DNA of 64,000 bases from JAJXZJ01 sp050012855 (GCA_050012855.1 JBEKGJ010000012.1:30543-94542); one strand, 5' to 3'; shown: positions 8,830 to 17,554, numbered from the stretch's first letter. Numbers and translations: made by a program. The notes: generated by a model not told the origin, from the sequence alone.

Positions 8830-9489
8830 TCAGCCGGGGGTCACGACCGGCGGTTCCATGGCGCGCGGTTCCGGGTGGGCGCGGCGGGGCAGGCGGTATT
8901 GATGGCGCAGGAAGTCCTCAAGCTGCGTCTCCATCTCGACGCCGAGCGTCTCCACCTTCTTCGTGAAGTAGCTCCAGAAGACCAGCGACGGGATGGCGAT
9001 GAGCAAACCCATGAGCGTCGTGTTCAGGGCGATGGCAATGCCCTTGGCGAGGACGGAGTTGTCCGCCAGGCCGCTGCGCCCAAGGTCGCCGAACAGGGTG
9101 ATGAGGCCGTGGAGGGTGCCCACGAGGCCGAGCAGGGGCGAGATGCCCACGACCACCTCGAGCACGACCAACCCGCGTTCGAGATGCACGACTTCCTGGC
9201 GGGCCTGCGCCTGGACGGCCTCCTGGTTTTCCAGTTTGGGCAGCGGCAGGTGTTCGATGGCGGTGAGGGCCAGGCGGCCGAGCGTCGAGTTGCGTTGCTG
9301 GCAGGTGACCTCGAGCGCCGTGAGATCCTCGCTGCTGCGCCAGCGCTTCAGTGCGTCGGCCACGCCAAACGGAACGACTTTGCCCCGGCGGAGGGCCAGC
9401 CCGCGTTCGATGATGAAGGTGACGCTGACGATGGACGTCAGCACCAGGAGCAGCATGAACGGTCCACCAGCGATCAGGAATTGCAGCAT
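8830..9489 (-). CDS. exbB: ExbB/TolQ/MotA-family proton channel protein
   Basis: A 219-residue inner-membrane protein with three predicted membrane helices: residues about 5-28, about 107-131 and about 150-172. The block GISPLLGLVGTLHGLI and the later IAIALNTTLMGLLIAIP match the conserved membrane core of the MotA/TolQ/ExbB family. The protein forms the proton channel that energises TonB-dependent uptake with ExbD. It is separated from the TonB-like gene by 32 bp and from exbD by 18 bp, so the three are almost certainly one operon. Confidence 0.9.
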   Translation of the reverse strand: MLQFLIAGGPFMLLLVLTSIVSVTFIIERGLALRRGKVVPFGVADALKRWRSSEDLTALEVTCQQRNSTLGRLALTAIEHLPLPKLENQEAVQAQARQEVVHLERGLVVLEVVVGISPLLGLVGTLHGLITLFGDLGRSGLADNSVLAKGIAIALNTTLMGLLIAIPSLVFWSYFTKKVETLGVEMETQLEDFLRHQYRLPRRAHPEPRAMEPPVVTPG

Positions 9490-9521
9490 AAGAATGATTG
9501 GCGAAGGCCGGTCGGGCCGGC

Positions 9522-10640
9522 TCAGTAATAGAAGGTGAACGTCACTTCGCGGTAGTTTTCGCGGAGTCGCTTGCGCATTTCAATGGTCCACTTCTCGTAC
9601 GGCGCCGGCGTTTTGACGGCCGAGTGGCAGAGCAGCGTGTAGAGTTCGCCGACGTTTTCCTCCACGGTGGACATGTCGGTGACCCGTCCGTCAGACCAGA
9701 GGCGGAATTTCAGGACGACCTTGCCTTCCCGGTCGAGGGCGTACCGGTGTTCTTCCAGCAGACCGTACCAGCACGCCTGGACGGCCGCGATAAACTTGGC
9801 ATCGTAGTCCCCTAATTCGTCGCGCTTGACATCGAGGGAGGATTGCACGGTGAACCGCGGCACGCCACCTTCCTGCTTGAGCTTTTCGCCGAGGGTGGCG
9901 CTGTTGGGGTTGACGGTGCGTTGCTGGGCGCGGGCGGCGGCCACCGTGCGCGGTCGCGTCGGCTGCGGTTTGGCGGCCTCCACAGCGGTGCTGGGCTGGG
10001 CGGAGGCGGTCGCCGTAGGTTGGGCGTTGGTGGGATTGATGATGGGCGGCACGGGCTTGGCCATGGCCAGATCGCCCATGGGTTCCTTGGGCTCGGTTGG
10101 CGCGGCAGGTTGGGGCGGCGCCGGCTGGGCGAAGGCCGGTGTAGGTGGCTGCGGCCGGGCCTGGGCCGTGGCGGGTTCCGGCGGCGGTTGCGGCGCGGGC
10201 GGTGTAGGCTGTAGGGGGCGGGCCGCCGGGGTGGCGGCCCGGGTGGTGTCCGCGGTTTTCATCACCCTGGTCTGCTTGCCCTCAAGTTTGGGCGTGCCGG
10301 TGTCGCGGCTCGTGTCCGGGTTGCCGGCGAGGGAATTAAGCCGCGAGTAATAGGGTGTTTCCTTCGGTGCCTCGTCGGTGGCCTGGGAGGGGTCCACATC
10401 CACGAAAACGAGCGGGACTTCGGGAGTCTCTGCGGGCTTCGACACCGCGGGTTTGGGCGGGGGCGGAGCCTTGGCAGTAAGGGCGGCCACGGTGGCCGGG
10501 CTCAGGTTCAAAGCGCGGGCGAGGAGCAGCAGGGGACTGAAGCGCCACAGATCCAGCCGGTTGCCCGTCTCGATGCCGGTGAAGATGGCCAGGTGGCAGA
10601 GGAGGGACAAAACGAACGCCCGCGCGATGGGATTCATCAT
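9522..10640 (-). CDS. TonB-like energy transducer
   Basis: About 372 residues from the ATG at 10640. A cytoplasmic stub (MMNPIAR) leads into one membrane helix (AFVLSLLCHLAIF). A long periplasmic linker rich in Pro, Ala, Gln and Lys follows (PPPPKP, PAPQPPPEPA). A folded C-terminal domain near residues 265-372 has the TonB-C-like pattern VVLKFRLWSDGRV. This layout fits TonB proteins, which contact outer-membrane receptors using ExbB/ExbD energy. It is the first gene of the operon. An upstream ATG at 10679 would add 13 residues; the later ATG places the basic stub directly before the helix. No TonB-dependent receptor is recognised in the window. Confidence 0.75.
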   Translation of the reverse strand: MMNPIARAFVLSLLCHLAIFTGIETGNRLDLWRFSPLLLLARALNLSPATVAALTAKAPPPPKPAVSKPAETPEVPLVFVDVDPSQATDEAPKETPYYSRLNSLAGNPDTSRDTGTPKLEGKQTRVMKTADTTRAATPAARPLQPTPPAPQPPPEPATAQARPQPPTPAFAQPAPPQPAAPTEPKEPMGDLAMAKPVPPIINPTNAQPTATASAQPSTAVEAAKPQPTRPRTVAAARAQQRTVNPNSATLGEKLKQEGGVPRFTVQSSLDVKRDELGDYDAKFIAAVQACWYGLLEEHRYALDREGKVVLKFRLWSDGRVTDMSTVEENVGELYTLLCHSAVKTPAPYEKWTIEMRKRLRENYREVTFTFYY

Positions 10641-10836
10641 GCGCGGCCGACGCCACTCCAACCTTTCCACCCAGAACATACTGATCGGACATTGCCGCAG
10701 CGCCAGTTGATGGGCAACAGGAAGTTGATGCGGCCTGGCCTTGGCGGCTGCTCGCTAACATGACATCGCATCGCGCCGCCAGGTTACGGGCGGCTCGAAC
10801 CACGATGCGCGGGGAATCCGCGGACGTGCCGGCGGG

Positions 10837-11097
10837 TCAGGCGTGGCGGAAGGTAATGCGCGCCTTGTTGAGGTCGTAAGGTGACATCTCGATGTTTACC
10901 TTGTCACCCACGCTGATGCGGATGAAATTCTTGCGCATCTTCCCGGAAATGTGGGCCAGCACCTCGTGCTTGTTGGCCAGGGCCACCCGGAACATGGTCC
11001 CCGGCAACACCTGCATCACCGTCCCGATAAGTTGAATGGGCTCTTCTTTAGCCACGCCTGTAATCCCCTGCGCCGTGGTCTGCAACCACTCCGGCAT
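10837..11097 (-). CDS. infA: Translation initiation factor IF-1
   Basis: IF-1 binds the ribosomal A site during initiation. The S1/OB-fold core covers most of the 86 residues: KEEPIQLIGTVMQVLPGTMF, then HEVLAHISGKMRKNFIRI and DKVNIEMSPYDL, close to the bacterial consensus. Typical IF-1 is about 72 residues; here the start at 11097 leaves a 17-residue extension before KEEP. A still earlier ATG at 11175 is in frame. Low-homology leaders of this kind may mean that the true start is internal and non-ATG. The gene stands alone between the TonB-like gene and ilvE, all on the minus strand. Confidence 0.88.
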   Translation of the reverse strand: MPEWLQTTAQGITGVAKEEPIQLIGTVMQVLPGTMFRVALANKHEVLAHISGKMRKNFIRISVGDKVNIEMSPYDLNKARITFRHA

Positions 11098-11230
11098 TTG
11101 TTGGGTGCCCGTTCCGTCCGCGGGCGGACACAAATTACAGGGCTGGACCATCGCCGGCCTGGCCGCGGGAAGCAAGCCTGTTCTGGCAGCCCCCGGCGCC
11201 GGCGGCCGGTCGCCGGGCGCGCCGGTCGCC

Positions 11231-12100
11231 TCAGAAAACCGGCTCGCCGGAAACCTGGGTCAGGGCGCGGTATTCCGCCACCAGTTGCCGCGTTCGCGGA
11301 CCGGGCTGGCCCGTGCCAATCACCCGGCCATCCACCTTGACGATGGGAATGATCTCGGCGCCCGTCCCGGTGAGGAAACACTCGTCGGCGTTGAACACGT
11401 CGTAGCGCGTCAGGTTGGTTTCGCTGACCGGGACGCCGTCCGCGCGGGCGAGTTCGATGACGACGCCGCGCGTGATGCCGTAGAGCGCGCCGGCATAGAG
11501 CGCGGGCGTGAGCAGTTGACCGCCCTTCAAGATGAACAGATTGTCGCCGGTACACTCGGCCACGTAGCCCTCGGCGTTGAGCATGATGGCCTCTTCGACG
11601 CCGGCGTTGTTGGCCTCGATCTTCGCCAGGATGTTGTTGAGGTAATTCAGCGATTTGATCGCCGGATTGACCGCGCTATGCAGGTTGCGCGTGGTCGGCA
11701 CCGTCACGATCGCCATGCCGCGTTCGTAAAGCTCGGGTGGATAAAGCTGGATCTTGTCCGCGATGACGATGATCGAGGGCCGCTGGCACCGGTTTGGATT
11801 CAATCCCAGCGTGCCAATGCCGCGGGTCACCACGAGTCGGATATAACCGTCGCGGAGGTTGTTCGCGCGGCAGGTCTCGATCACCGCCTGGGTCATCTCC
11901 GCGGGCGACATCGGAATCTCCAGCAGAATCGCCTTCGCGGAGCAGTACAGTCGTGCGACGTGCTCCTTCAGGCGAAAGACGCGCCCGTTGTAGGCGCGAA
12001 TGCCCTCGAACACGCCGTCGCCGTAAAGCAGCCCATGATCGAACACCGAAATCTTGGCGCTCTGCTCGTCGAAATAGCTGCCATCAATGAAGATTTTCAT
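11231..12100 (-). CDS. ilvE: Branched-chain amino acid aminotransferase
   Basis: A PLP-dependent class IV aminotransferase catalysing the last step of Val, Leu and Ile synthesis, 289 residues from MKIFIDG at 12100. An earlier in-frame start at 12145 adds a low-homology leader and was not used. Key features are DHGLLYGDGVFEGIRAY (residues 21-37), the Schiff-base lysine in NPAIKSLNYLNN (Lys149), EAIMLNAEGYVAECTGDN, and the phosphate-binding GTGAEIIP near the C-terminus. D-amino-acid aminotransferase and aminodeoxychorismate lyase belong to the same fold class, but the GDGVFEG and LNYLNN motifs favour IlvE. An ilvD gene is also in this window (29439-31706). Confidence 0.9.
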   Translation of the reverse strand: MKIFIDGSYFDEQSAKISVFDHGLLYGDGVFEGIRAYNGRVFRLKEHVARLYCSAKAILLEIPMSPAEMTQAVIETCRANNLRDGYIRLVVTRGIGTLGLNPNRCQRPSIIVIADKIQLYPPELYERGMAIVTVPTTRNLHSAVNPAIKSLNYLNNILAKIEANNAGVEEAIMLNAEGYVAECTGDNLFILKGGQLLTPALYAGALYGITRGVVIELARADGVPVSETNLTRYDVFNADECFLTGTGAEIIPIVKVDGRVIGTGQPGPRTRQLVAEYRALTQVSGEPVF

Positions 12101-12233
12101 GCCGCGTGCGTCACCGTAAGCAAGCTTGTGGCGGGGCGCAACCATTTAGGCGTGGCCGACCATCCATCCGATCAGCCCCGGGTCGGCGGGATCCCTTTGC
12201 CGTGGCGAGGCCGCCACGAGCCGGCGGGCTCCG

Positions 12234-13178
12234 CTACGAACTGCCGATCAGGATGCCCACCAGAAACACCAGCAACCCGCCCAGCATCACCTGCACCATG
12301 GCCGACGACCACGGGGTGTCCATGTACTTGTGCCGGACCCACGAGATCACCCCGAGTTCCACCAACACCACCGCCACGGCAACGCCTGTCGCCGTGCGGA
12401 CATCCGGAATGAGATAGGGCAGCGTGTGTCCCAGGCCGCCCAGCGTCGTCATCAGACCGCAGACCAGACCGCGGGCCCACGGATGACCGCGCCCCGTCAG
12501 GCTGCCATCATCGGACATGGCCTCGGCGAACCCCATGCTAATGCCCGCGCCCACACTGGCCGCAATCCCCACCAAAAATGTCGCCCAACTGCTGTGCGTG
12601 GCGAACGCCGCCGCGAACAAGGGCGCCAGTGTCGAGATCGAGCCGTCCATCAGGCCCGCCAGTCCCGGTTGGACGACCTGCAGCAGAAAAAGCCGCTGCT
12701 GCTGGGCCGTTTCCTCCTCGTTCATCCGGGTGGCCCCCATGCGCTCGGCCGTGGTCGCGTGGTGGCGTTCTTCCTCGGCCAGGTCGCCCAGCAACTGGCG
12801 CATGGAGGCGTCGGTGGTCCGTCGCGCCGCCGCCTCGTAAAACTGCTTGGTCTCCAACTCCATCAGCTCGGCCTCTTTCTGCACCGCCTTGAGGCCCAGC
12901 GGGCGCGTGAGCCAAATCGGGCGGCGCTTGACGAAACCACGGACATCTTCGCGCCGGATCAGCGGCACGTGATCCCCAAACCGCGCGCGATAGAGATCGA
13001 GCAGCCGGTGCCGGTGCGCATCCTCCTCCCGGCGGAGGACCTTGAACTTCTCAGCCTGTTCCGGGAAATGCTCCTTCAGGCCCTCGGCGAAATCGTCAAA
13101 GATGCGGGCGTCCTGTTCCTCAAGGGAAATCGCCAGGGCCAGGATTTCGCGTTCGCTGAGTTCTTCGAATCGTCGCAT
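12234..13178 (-). CDS. mbfA: MbfA-like ferritin-like/VIT1 fusion, probable iron exporter
   Basis: A 314-residue two-domain membrane protein. Residues 1-150 form a ferritin-like/rubrerythrin domain with Glu and His ligands in SLEEQDARIF, REEDAHRHRLLDL, ELETKQFYE and EEERHHATTAE. Residues about 170-314 form a VIT1/CCC1-type domain with VVQPGLAGLMDGSIST, followed by predicted helices and AASVGAGISMGFAEA. This fusion matches the known MbfA (erythrin-VIT1) family, which exports iron across the inner membrane in Agrobacterium and Bradyrhizobium and protects against iron and peroxide stress. No Fur or Irr box was identified. The gene lies 134 bp upstream of the ilvE start on the same strand. Confidence 0.85.
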   Translation of the reverse strand: MRRFEELSEREILALAISLEEQDARIFDDFAEGLKEHFPEQAEKFKVLRREEDAHRHRLLDLYRARFGDHVPLIRREDVRGFVKRRPIWLTRPLGLKAVQKEAELMELETKQFYEAAARRTTDASMRQLLGDLAEEERHHATTAERMGATRMNEEETAQQQRLFLLQVVQPGLAGLMDGSISTLAPLFAAAFATHSSWATFLVGIAASVGAGISMGFAEAMSDDGSLTGRGHPWARGLVCGLMTTLGGLGHTLPYLIPDVRTATGVAVAVVLVELGVISWVRHKYMDTPWSSAMVQVMLGGLLVFLVGILIGSS

Positions 13179-13264
13179 AATTCAAGTTGCGGCGGCGGGC
13201 CACGTTCGCCGGCGCCGTCGGGTCAATCCAGGTCAGGCTCGGGTTGGCGCCGGACCGCCGCGGT

Positions 13265-13451
13265 TTAGAGCACACCCTTGACGAGGCCGCCTTCGGCCCG
13301 CAAGGCGGCGCCGTTGACCGCCGAGGCGGCCGGTGCGCAGGCGACGCCGACCACGCGCGCCTTCACGGGCCAGTCCGAGGGCGGTGGCAAAGCCGATGCC
13401 GGCGGCCGAGCCGTTGCCCGGGGCGGCTTCTGGGGCGAGTGAAAGATCCAT
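13265..13451 (-). pseudogene. Internally deleted short-chain dehydrogenase (SDR) remnant
   Basis: On the minus strand the ATG at 13451 opens a frame with an SDR nucleotide-binding segment, GNGSAAGIGFATALGLAREG. After a +1 shift near 13350 the DNA continues as VVGVACAPAASAVNGAALRA and then EGGLVKGVL followed by TAA, a typical SDR C-terminus. The roughly 190-200 residues that should carry the NNAG and YxxxK motifs are absent. About 60 of an expected 250-260 codons remain, so the gene is dead. The two ends are recognisable and joined almost directly, pointing to an internal deletion. Remaining DNA between 13179 and 13552 shows no other gene. Confidence 0.65.
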
Positions 13452-13552
13452 GTCGCCGGGTTGCCCCGGCCAACATAGCGACGAAACCGGTTGCGTCAAA
13501 TCCGGGTTGGGTTCCGTCGGGGCGCGCGCGGGAACGGGCGCAGTTCGGGCTT

Positions 13553-14062
13553 TCAGCGCGCAGGATTCCCGCCGGGCAGCGGGTTGGCGGGGGCCGCAGG
13601 CGTGGGTGTGCTGGTCGCCGCGCTGACAGGGGCTGTTGTCTGGTCCGCTGCGAATCGTCCTGGCGAGGCCGGTTGGCGGTCGTCCAGCACGGTCCGGGCG
13701 GCCGTGGTCGCGACAGGAGCGCCGGTTTCAGGAATGCCGTTCGGGCGCTGGGCCAGATAGGGGATGGCGGCGGGCGTGGTGCGCGCACCGCCATAACCGG
13801 CCGTGTTTCCGTTGGCGTTGAGACTCGCCGCGGTGGTGTTGATGAGAGGCACGCCGCTGCCACGGAAATAGTCCCCGGCGATCAGGTTCGCGTTGATCAT
13901 CGGCGTGCGCCGGGTGACATAGGAAATGCCGCCGTAGCCACCGAAGATCGGCGCCGCGTAAATCCGGGCAACCACCGCCCCGCCGCTGCCGGGGAAACCA
14001 ACCAGTTGCGCCAGGGAAACGACCGTGCCAAGCGGCAAGGCCAGCCAGAACAGGTGTCGCAT
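13553..14062 (-). CDS. Hypothetical small exported protein, Ala/Pro/Thr-rich tail
   Basis: A 169-residue protein from MRHLFWLALPLG at 14062, an N-terminus that reads as a signal peptide. The middle (GGYGGISYVTRRTPMINAN, then IAGDYFRGSGVPLINTT) has Gly/Tyr-rich short strands. The C-terminal third is low complexity in Ala, Pro and Thr, as in cell-envelope linkers. I do not recognise a family. It lies between an SDR remnant and the structured-RNA remnant, so it may itself be part of a turnover region. Codon use matches neighbours, supporting a real gene. An envelope-located role is inferred only from the signal peptide. Confidence 0.55.
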   Translation of the reverse strand: MRHLFWLALPLGTVVSLAQLVGFPGSGGAVVARIYAAPIFGGYGGISYVTRRTPMINANLIAGDYFRGSGVPLINTTAASLNANGNTAGYGGARTTPAAIPYLAQRPNGIPETGAPVATTAARTVLDDRQPASPGRFAADQTTAPVSAATSTPTPAAPANPLPGGNPAR

Positions 14063-14182
14063 GGAAAACCAATAATCCAAGTTCGCGCGGGGCGCAAGCA
14101 GGCGCCGGGGGCCGGCCAGTGGCCTGATCTTCACCATCGAGTCGCTGCGGCTGGTGCAGGGCACACAGCCGCGGTCCAATGA

Positions 14183-14262
14183 TAGGGGTAGGGACCGAGA
14201 TTTGAACCTGACCCCCCGAACCGGACAGGCGGATTTCTCGCATCCGCCTCTCCAGTCAGTGG
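14183..14262 (-). ncRNA. Structured RNA remnant resembling a group II intron 3' end (domains V-VI)
   Basis: On the minus strand, 14250 to 14218 can be aligned with group II intron domain V. The outer strands gaggcgga and tccggttc pair at seven of eight positions, with a G-G mismatch where the catalytic-triad C is expected. Between them lies tgcgagaaatccgc with a GAAA-containing loop. Downstream a G-rich stretch and ccctacccctat look like domain VI and an intron 3' end. No reverse transcriptase or upstream intron domains are present; the Gfo/Idh gene begins at 14355. If correct, this is a truncated, inactive remnant. A T-arm-like ggttcaaat also occurs but no tRNA can be folded. Confidence 0.4.
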
Positions 14263-14354
14263 GTTCGCGTCGCCCATGATTGTCCGCGCCTGGGGTGGTC
14301 CGTGAAAACGGCGGGAGCCGCGAAGGTTCCCGCCCTGCGCCCTGCCGGCGGAGC

Positions 14355-15770
14355 TCAGGCCGGTTCCCAACCCGGGCGATAGCTTTCCTTGAGGAGGCGG
14401 TCAGCCTGCGGCGTGTTCGGCGATTTCATCGCGGCCGCATCCCACGCCATGACCTTGCCGACGCGGATGGCCACGAGGCCGAGCAGGCCCATCTCCGTGA
14501 GCATGGCGCCGTATTCGAAGTTGGCGCTGGCCGGCGGGCCGCCCTTGATGGCATCGAGCCAGTCGCGGTGGTGGCCCTTGGAACGGGGGAGCGTCTTGGC
14601 CGGACGCTTGAAGTTGTCCATGCGCGAGCCGGGCAGCAGGCGCGGTTCGCCGGCCCAACCGGGACAGGTGATCATGCCCTTGTCGCCGACGAACAGCGTG
14701 CCATTGCCGCCGTTGCCGAGTTCGTCGTCCGGATCGAGCCCGGCGGGCCGCGGCGGGCCGAGGCCGCCGTCATACCAGGTGAACTTGACCGGAGGCATGC
14801 TGCCACGGGCGGGGAACTGGTAGTAGTAAATGCCGCCGGGCGGGGCCATCTCGGAGTCCACGCCGCCGGAAGCGAAGGCCTCGATGCTGGTGGGCGCGGT
14901 GAGGTCGAGCGCCCAGCAGGGGGCGTCGAAATTGTGGCAGAAAAAGTCGCCGATGGGCGCGGTGCCGAACGCCCAGTAATCGCGCCAGGTGACGGGGGTA
15001 TAGGCGCCGCTGTAGGGCCGCGCCTCGCGCGGTCCGAGCCAGAGGTCCCAGTTGACGCCGCGCGGCAGGGGCGTCGGCTCCGGGCGGCCGCGGGTGTATT
15101 TCGTGCTCCAGCGGCTGGCGGACGTCCAGGCGTGGACTTCGCGCACATCACCAATGACGCCGGCCCGGATCCATTCGTAAGTCTGCCGGATCCCGTCGCC
15201 CGAATGGCCCTGGTTGCCCATCTGTGTGGCAAGGCCGGTTTCCTTGGCGACCTTCGACACCAGCCGGGCTTCCCACACGTTGTGGGTGAGCGGCTTTTCG
15301 CAATACACGTGTTTGCCCAGGCGCATCGCGGTGACGCTCACGAACGCGTGCAGGTGATCCGGCGTGGCGCAGAGCACCGCGTCAATCGCCTTCTCCTTTT
15401 CGAACATGACGCGGAAATCCTCGTAATCGGCGACCTTGAAGTTCGGCGTCTTTGCCGAGTAATGCTTCTCGGCCTCGGCCTTGACGGGCAGGCGACCCGC
15501 CACGCCCTTGAAATAGAAAGGCTCGAGATCGTCATGTTCGATCGGGTCGGCCACGGCGATGATCTGGGCGTCGGACAGGGAAAAGAGCCCGCGCATGTTG
15601 GTGCGGCCCTGGCCGCCGGCGCCGACGATGGCGATGTTCACCTTTTCGCTGGGGGCGACAAAGCGCGGTCCGCCCAGGACGTGGCGCGGGACAACGGTGA
15701 ACGCCGCGGCAGCGGTGGCGGCGGTGCCGAGAAAACGGCGACGGGAAACGGAAACAGGTTTCGGGTTCAT
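14355..15770 (-). CDS. Tat-exported Gfo/Idh/MocA-family oxidoreductase
   Basis: A 471-residue NAD(P)-dependent sugar oxidoreductase. The N-terminus SVSRRRFLGTAATAAAAF is a twin-arginine signal. The Rossmann fold follows with NIAIVGAGGQGRTNMRG and ends in CATPDHLHA and the signature GKHVYCEKPL, whose Lys is catalytic in this family. The C-terminal domain contains WRDYWAFGTAPIGDFFCHN. These Tat-tagged members are common in Verrucomicrobiota and Planctomycetota, where they oxidise sugars or glycosides in the periplasm; the substrate here is unknown. It is transcribed away from the divergent sigma-factor gene, sharing an intergenic region of about 145 bp. Confidence 0.88.
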   Translation of the reverse strand: MNPKPVSVSRRRFLGTAATAAAAFTVVPRHVLGGPRFVAPSEKVNIAIVGAGGQGRTNMRGLFSLSDAQIIAVADPIEHDDLEPFYFKGVAGRLPVKAEAEKHYSAKTPNFKVADYEDFRVMFEKEKAIDAVLCATPDHLHAFVSVTAMRLGKHVYCEKPLTHNVWEARLVSKVAKETGLATQMGNQGHSGDGIRQTYEWIRAGVIGDVREVHAWTSASRWSTKYTRGRPEPTPLPRGVNWDLWLGPREARPYSGAYTPVTWRDYWAFGTAPIGDFFCHNFDAPCWALDLTAPTSIEAFASGGVDSEMAPPGGIYYYQFPARGSMPPVKFTWYDGGLGPPRPAGLDPDDELGNGGNGTLFVGDKGMITCPGWAGEPRLLPGSRMDNFKRPAKTLPRSKGHHRDWLDAIKGGPPASANFEYGAMLTEMGLLGLVAIRVGKVMAWDAAAMKSPNTPQADRLLKESYRPGWEPA

Positions 15771-15916
15771 AGGTGACGGTCAGATGGCACTTACATTGTG
15801 ATGCGGGCAGCATGGGCGAAGGCGGGCGGCCATACAAGCCGGAAACGACCATGACTGCCAGCCGCAGGCGCGCTCCGCGGAAAAGTCCTTGTCGGAATTC
15901 GCGGGTCGGTGGCGAT

Positions 15917-17389
15917 ATGTTTGTGGAAATGAACGAGACGGACCTGGATTTGCTGCACCGCTACACCCGGCACCACGCCGAGGATGCCTTCGCCGAGATC
16001 GTCCGCCACCACCTGGGCCTCGTCTATTCCGCCGCGCTCCGCCAGGTCCGCTCCCCGCAACTCGCCGAGGAAGTCGCCCAGTCCGCCTTCACCGACCTTG
16101 CCCGTCAGGCGCACCGCCTCGCGCCCGACACGATCCTCACCGCCTGGCTCTATCAGGTCACCCGTCGCACCGCCATTGATGTCATCCGTCGCGAAGCCCG
16201 CCGGCATTTGCGCGAACAAATCGCCACCGAGATGAACACGTTGAACGCCAGCGCCGCCGACTGGTCACACATCGAACCGCTGCTCGACGAGGCTGTGGCA
16301 GCGCTGGACGACACCGATCGCGCCGCCATCCTGCTCCACTATTTCGAGAGCAAATCCCTGCGCGAAGTCGGCCAGACCCTCGGCACCAGCGAAGACACCG
16401 CGCAAAAGCGCGTGAGCCGCGCCGTCGAACGCCTGCGCGAGTTCTTCGCCCAACGCGGTGTCACCGTCGGCGCGAGCAGGCTCGCCGTCGTGCTCTCCGC
16501 CAACGCCGTCCAGGCCGCGCCCGTTGGACTGGCCGCCACGATCTCCACCGCCGCTGCGTTGGCCGGGACGACCATCTCCACTTCAACCGCCCTTGCCGCC
16601 ACCCAGACCATTGCCATGACTACGATTCAAAAAGCCATCATCGGTGCGACGCTCGCTGTTGCCGTCGGCACGGGAATCTACCAGGCCCGCCGGGCTTCGA
16701 ACCTGGGTGATCAGGTCCGAACGCTGCGGCAACAGCAGGGGCCGCTCGTCGAACAAATTGCGCAACTCAAATCCGAGAGCGAAGGTCTTTCCAATCAGCT
16801 CGCCCAGGCCAACGGATCGCGTTCCCTGAGCACCGCCCGCTTGCGGGAGTTGTTAAAGCTGCGCTCTGAGGTCGGGATGCTGCGGCGGCAACAGCGCGAG
16901 CTTGAGCGGGCGGGAGCCGCCGCCCAGTCAAAAGCCCGTGAACCGTCCGGCGAGGGTTCCTGGAGCGGGAGCCGACCAGCGAACCAGCCGCTGCCCTTCC
17001 AGTTGCAGCTTGTCCGCGATGAACCCGGTGACGACACCGAGGCGATCACCAATAATGCCAGCGGTGCGGGCGGCGAAACCCTGCACGTGCAGAAGATGCC
17101 GTTGTTGGATTACACGGCCGTCAGTTCAGCCCGGGTGACCGTGAACGCGTCGTCCGGCGCGCCGGAGATCAACGTTGAGTTTAGTCAGGAAGGCAAAGAA
17201 CTGTTTGCGGCCGTCACCCGGGAGAACCTCAACCAACGGGTCGCCATTGTGCTGGGCGGCCATCTGTATGCCGCCCCGGTGATCCGGTCGGAAATCTCCG
17301 GCGGCCAAGCCCAGATCACCGGCGCCTTCACCGTGGACGAGGCAAACGCCCTGGCGGCCAAAATCAATGAAGCGGCAGGGGCGCCTTGA
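15917..17389 (+). CDS. ECF sigma factor fused to a membrane segment, coiled coil and SecD-head-like domain
   Basis: A 490-residue sigma-70-family regulator. Region 2 (residues about 10-90) includes HHLGLVYSAALRQV and DTILTAWLYQVTRRTAIDVI. Region 4 (about 120-185) includes the helix-turn-helix SLREVGQTLGTSEDTAQKRV. A small-residue-rich linker leads to one hydrophobic helix (IIGATLAVAVGTGIY, about 240-255) and a Gln/Leu coiled coil (about 260-345). Residues about 395-485 resemble the SecD/SecDF P1 head: LLDYTAVSSARV, VEFSQEGKELFAAVTREN, RVAIVLGGHLYAAPVI, GGQAQITGAFT. The start at 15917 follows ggtggcg; an earlier ATG at 15773 only adds a low-homology leader. A built-in membrane anchor could replace a separate anti-sigma factor; that is inference. 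No target regulon is visible. Confidence 0.85.
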   Translation: MFVEMNETDLDLLHRYTRHHAEDAFAEIVRHHLGLVYSAALRQVRSPQLAEEVAQSAFTDLARQAHRLAPDTILTAWLYQVTRRTAIDVIRREARRHLREQIATEMNTLNASAADWSHIEPLLDEAVAALDDTDRAAILLHYFESKSLREVGQTLGTSEDTAQKRVSRAVERLREFFAQRGVTVGASRLAVVLSANAVQAAPVGLAATISTAAALAGTTISTSTALAATQTIAMTTIQKAIIGATLAVAVGTGIYQARRASNLGDQVRTLRQQQGPLVEQIAQLKSESEGLSNQLAQANGSRSLSTARLRELLKLRSEVGMLRRQQRELERAGAAAQSKAREPSGEGSWSGSRPANQPLPFQLQLVRDEPGDDTEAITNNASGAGGETLHVQKMPLLDYTAVSSARVTVNASSGAPEINVEFSQEGKELFAAVTRENLNQRVAIVLGGHLYAAPVIRSEISGGQAQITGAFTVDEANALAAKINEAAGAP

Positions 17390-17554
17390 CGTTCCGGCAG
17401 GGTCGGCTTGACGATCATTTGGGCGCACGCACCTTGCTCCCGCAGCAGAAGACCAGAAGGTCTGTGGAAGACCTGACCGGGCCAAGGACGGTTGCAGGCT
17501 GACGCAAACTCAGGTTGGGAAGGTTGCGCAGAACAGAAGATCAGCCACGGCAGG

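Noticed and set aside
14183..14262. tRNA reading because of a T-arm-like ggttcaaat
   Set aside because: No acceptor, D-arm or anticodon stem can be paired into a cloverleaf; a group II intron-like interpretation fits better.
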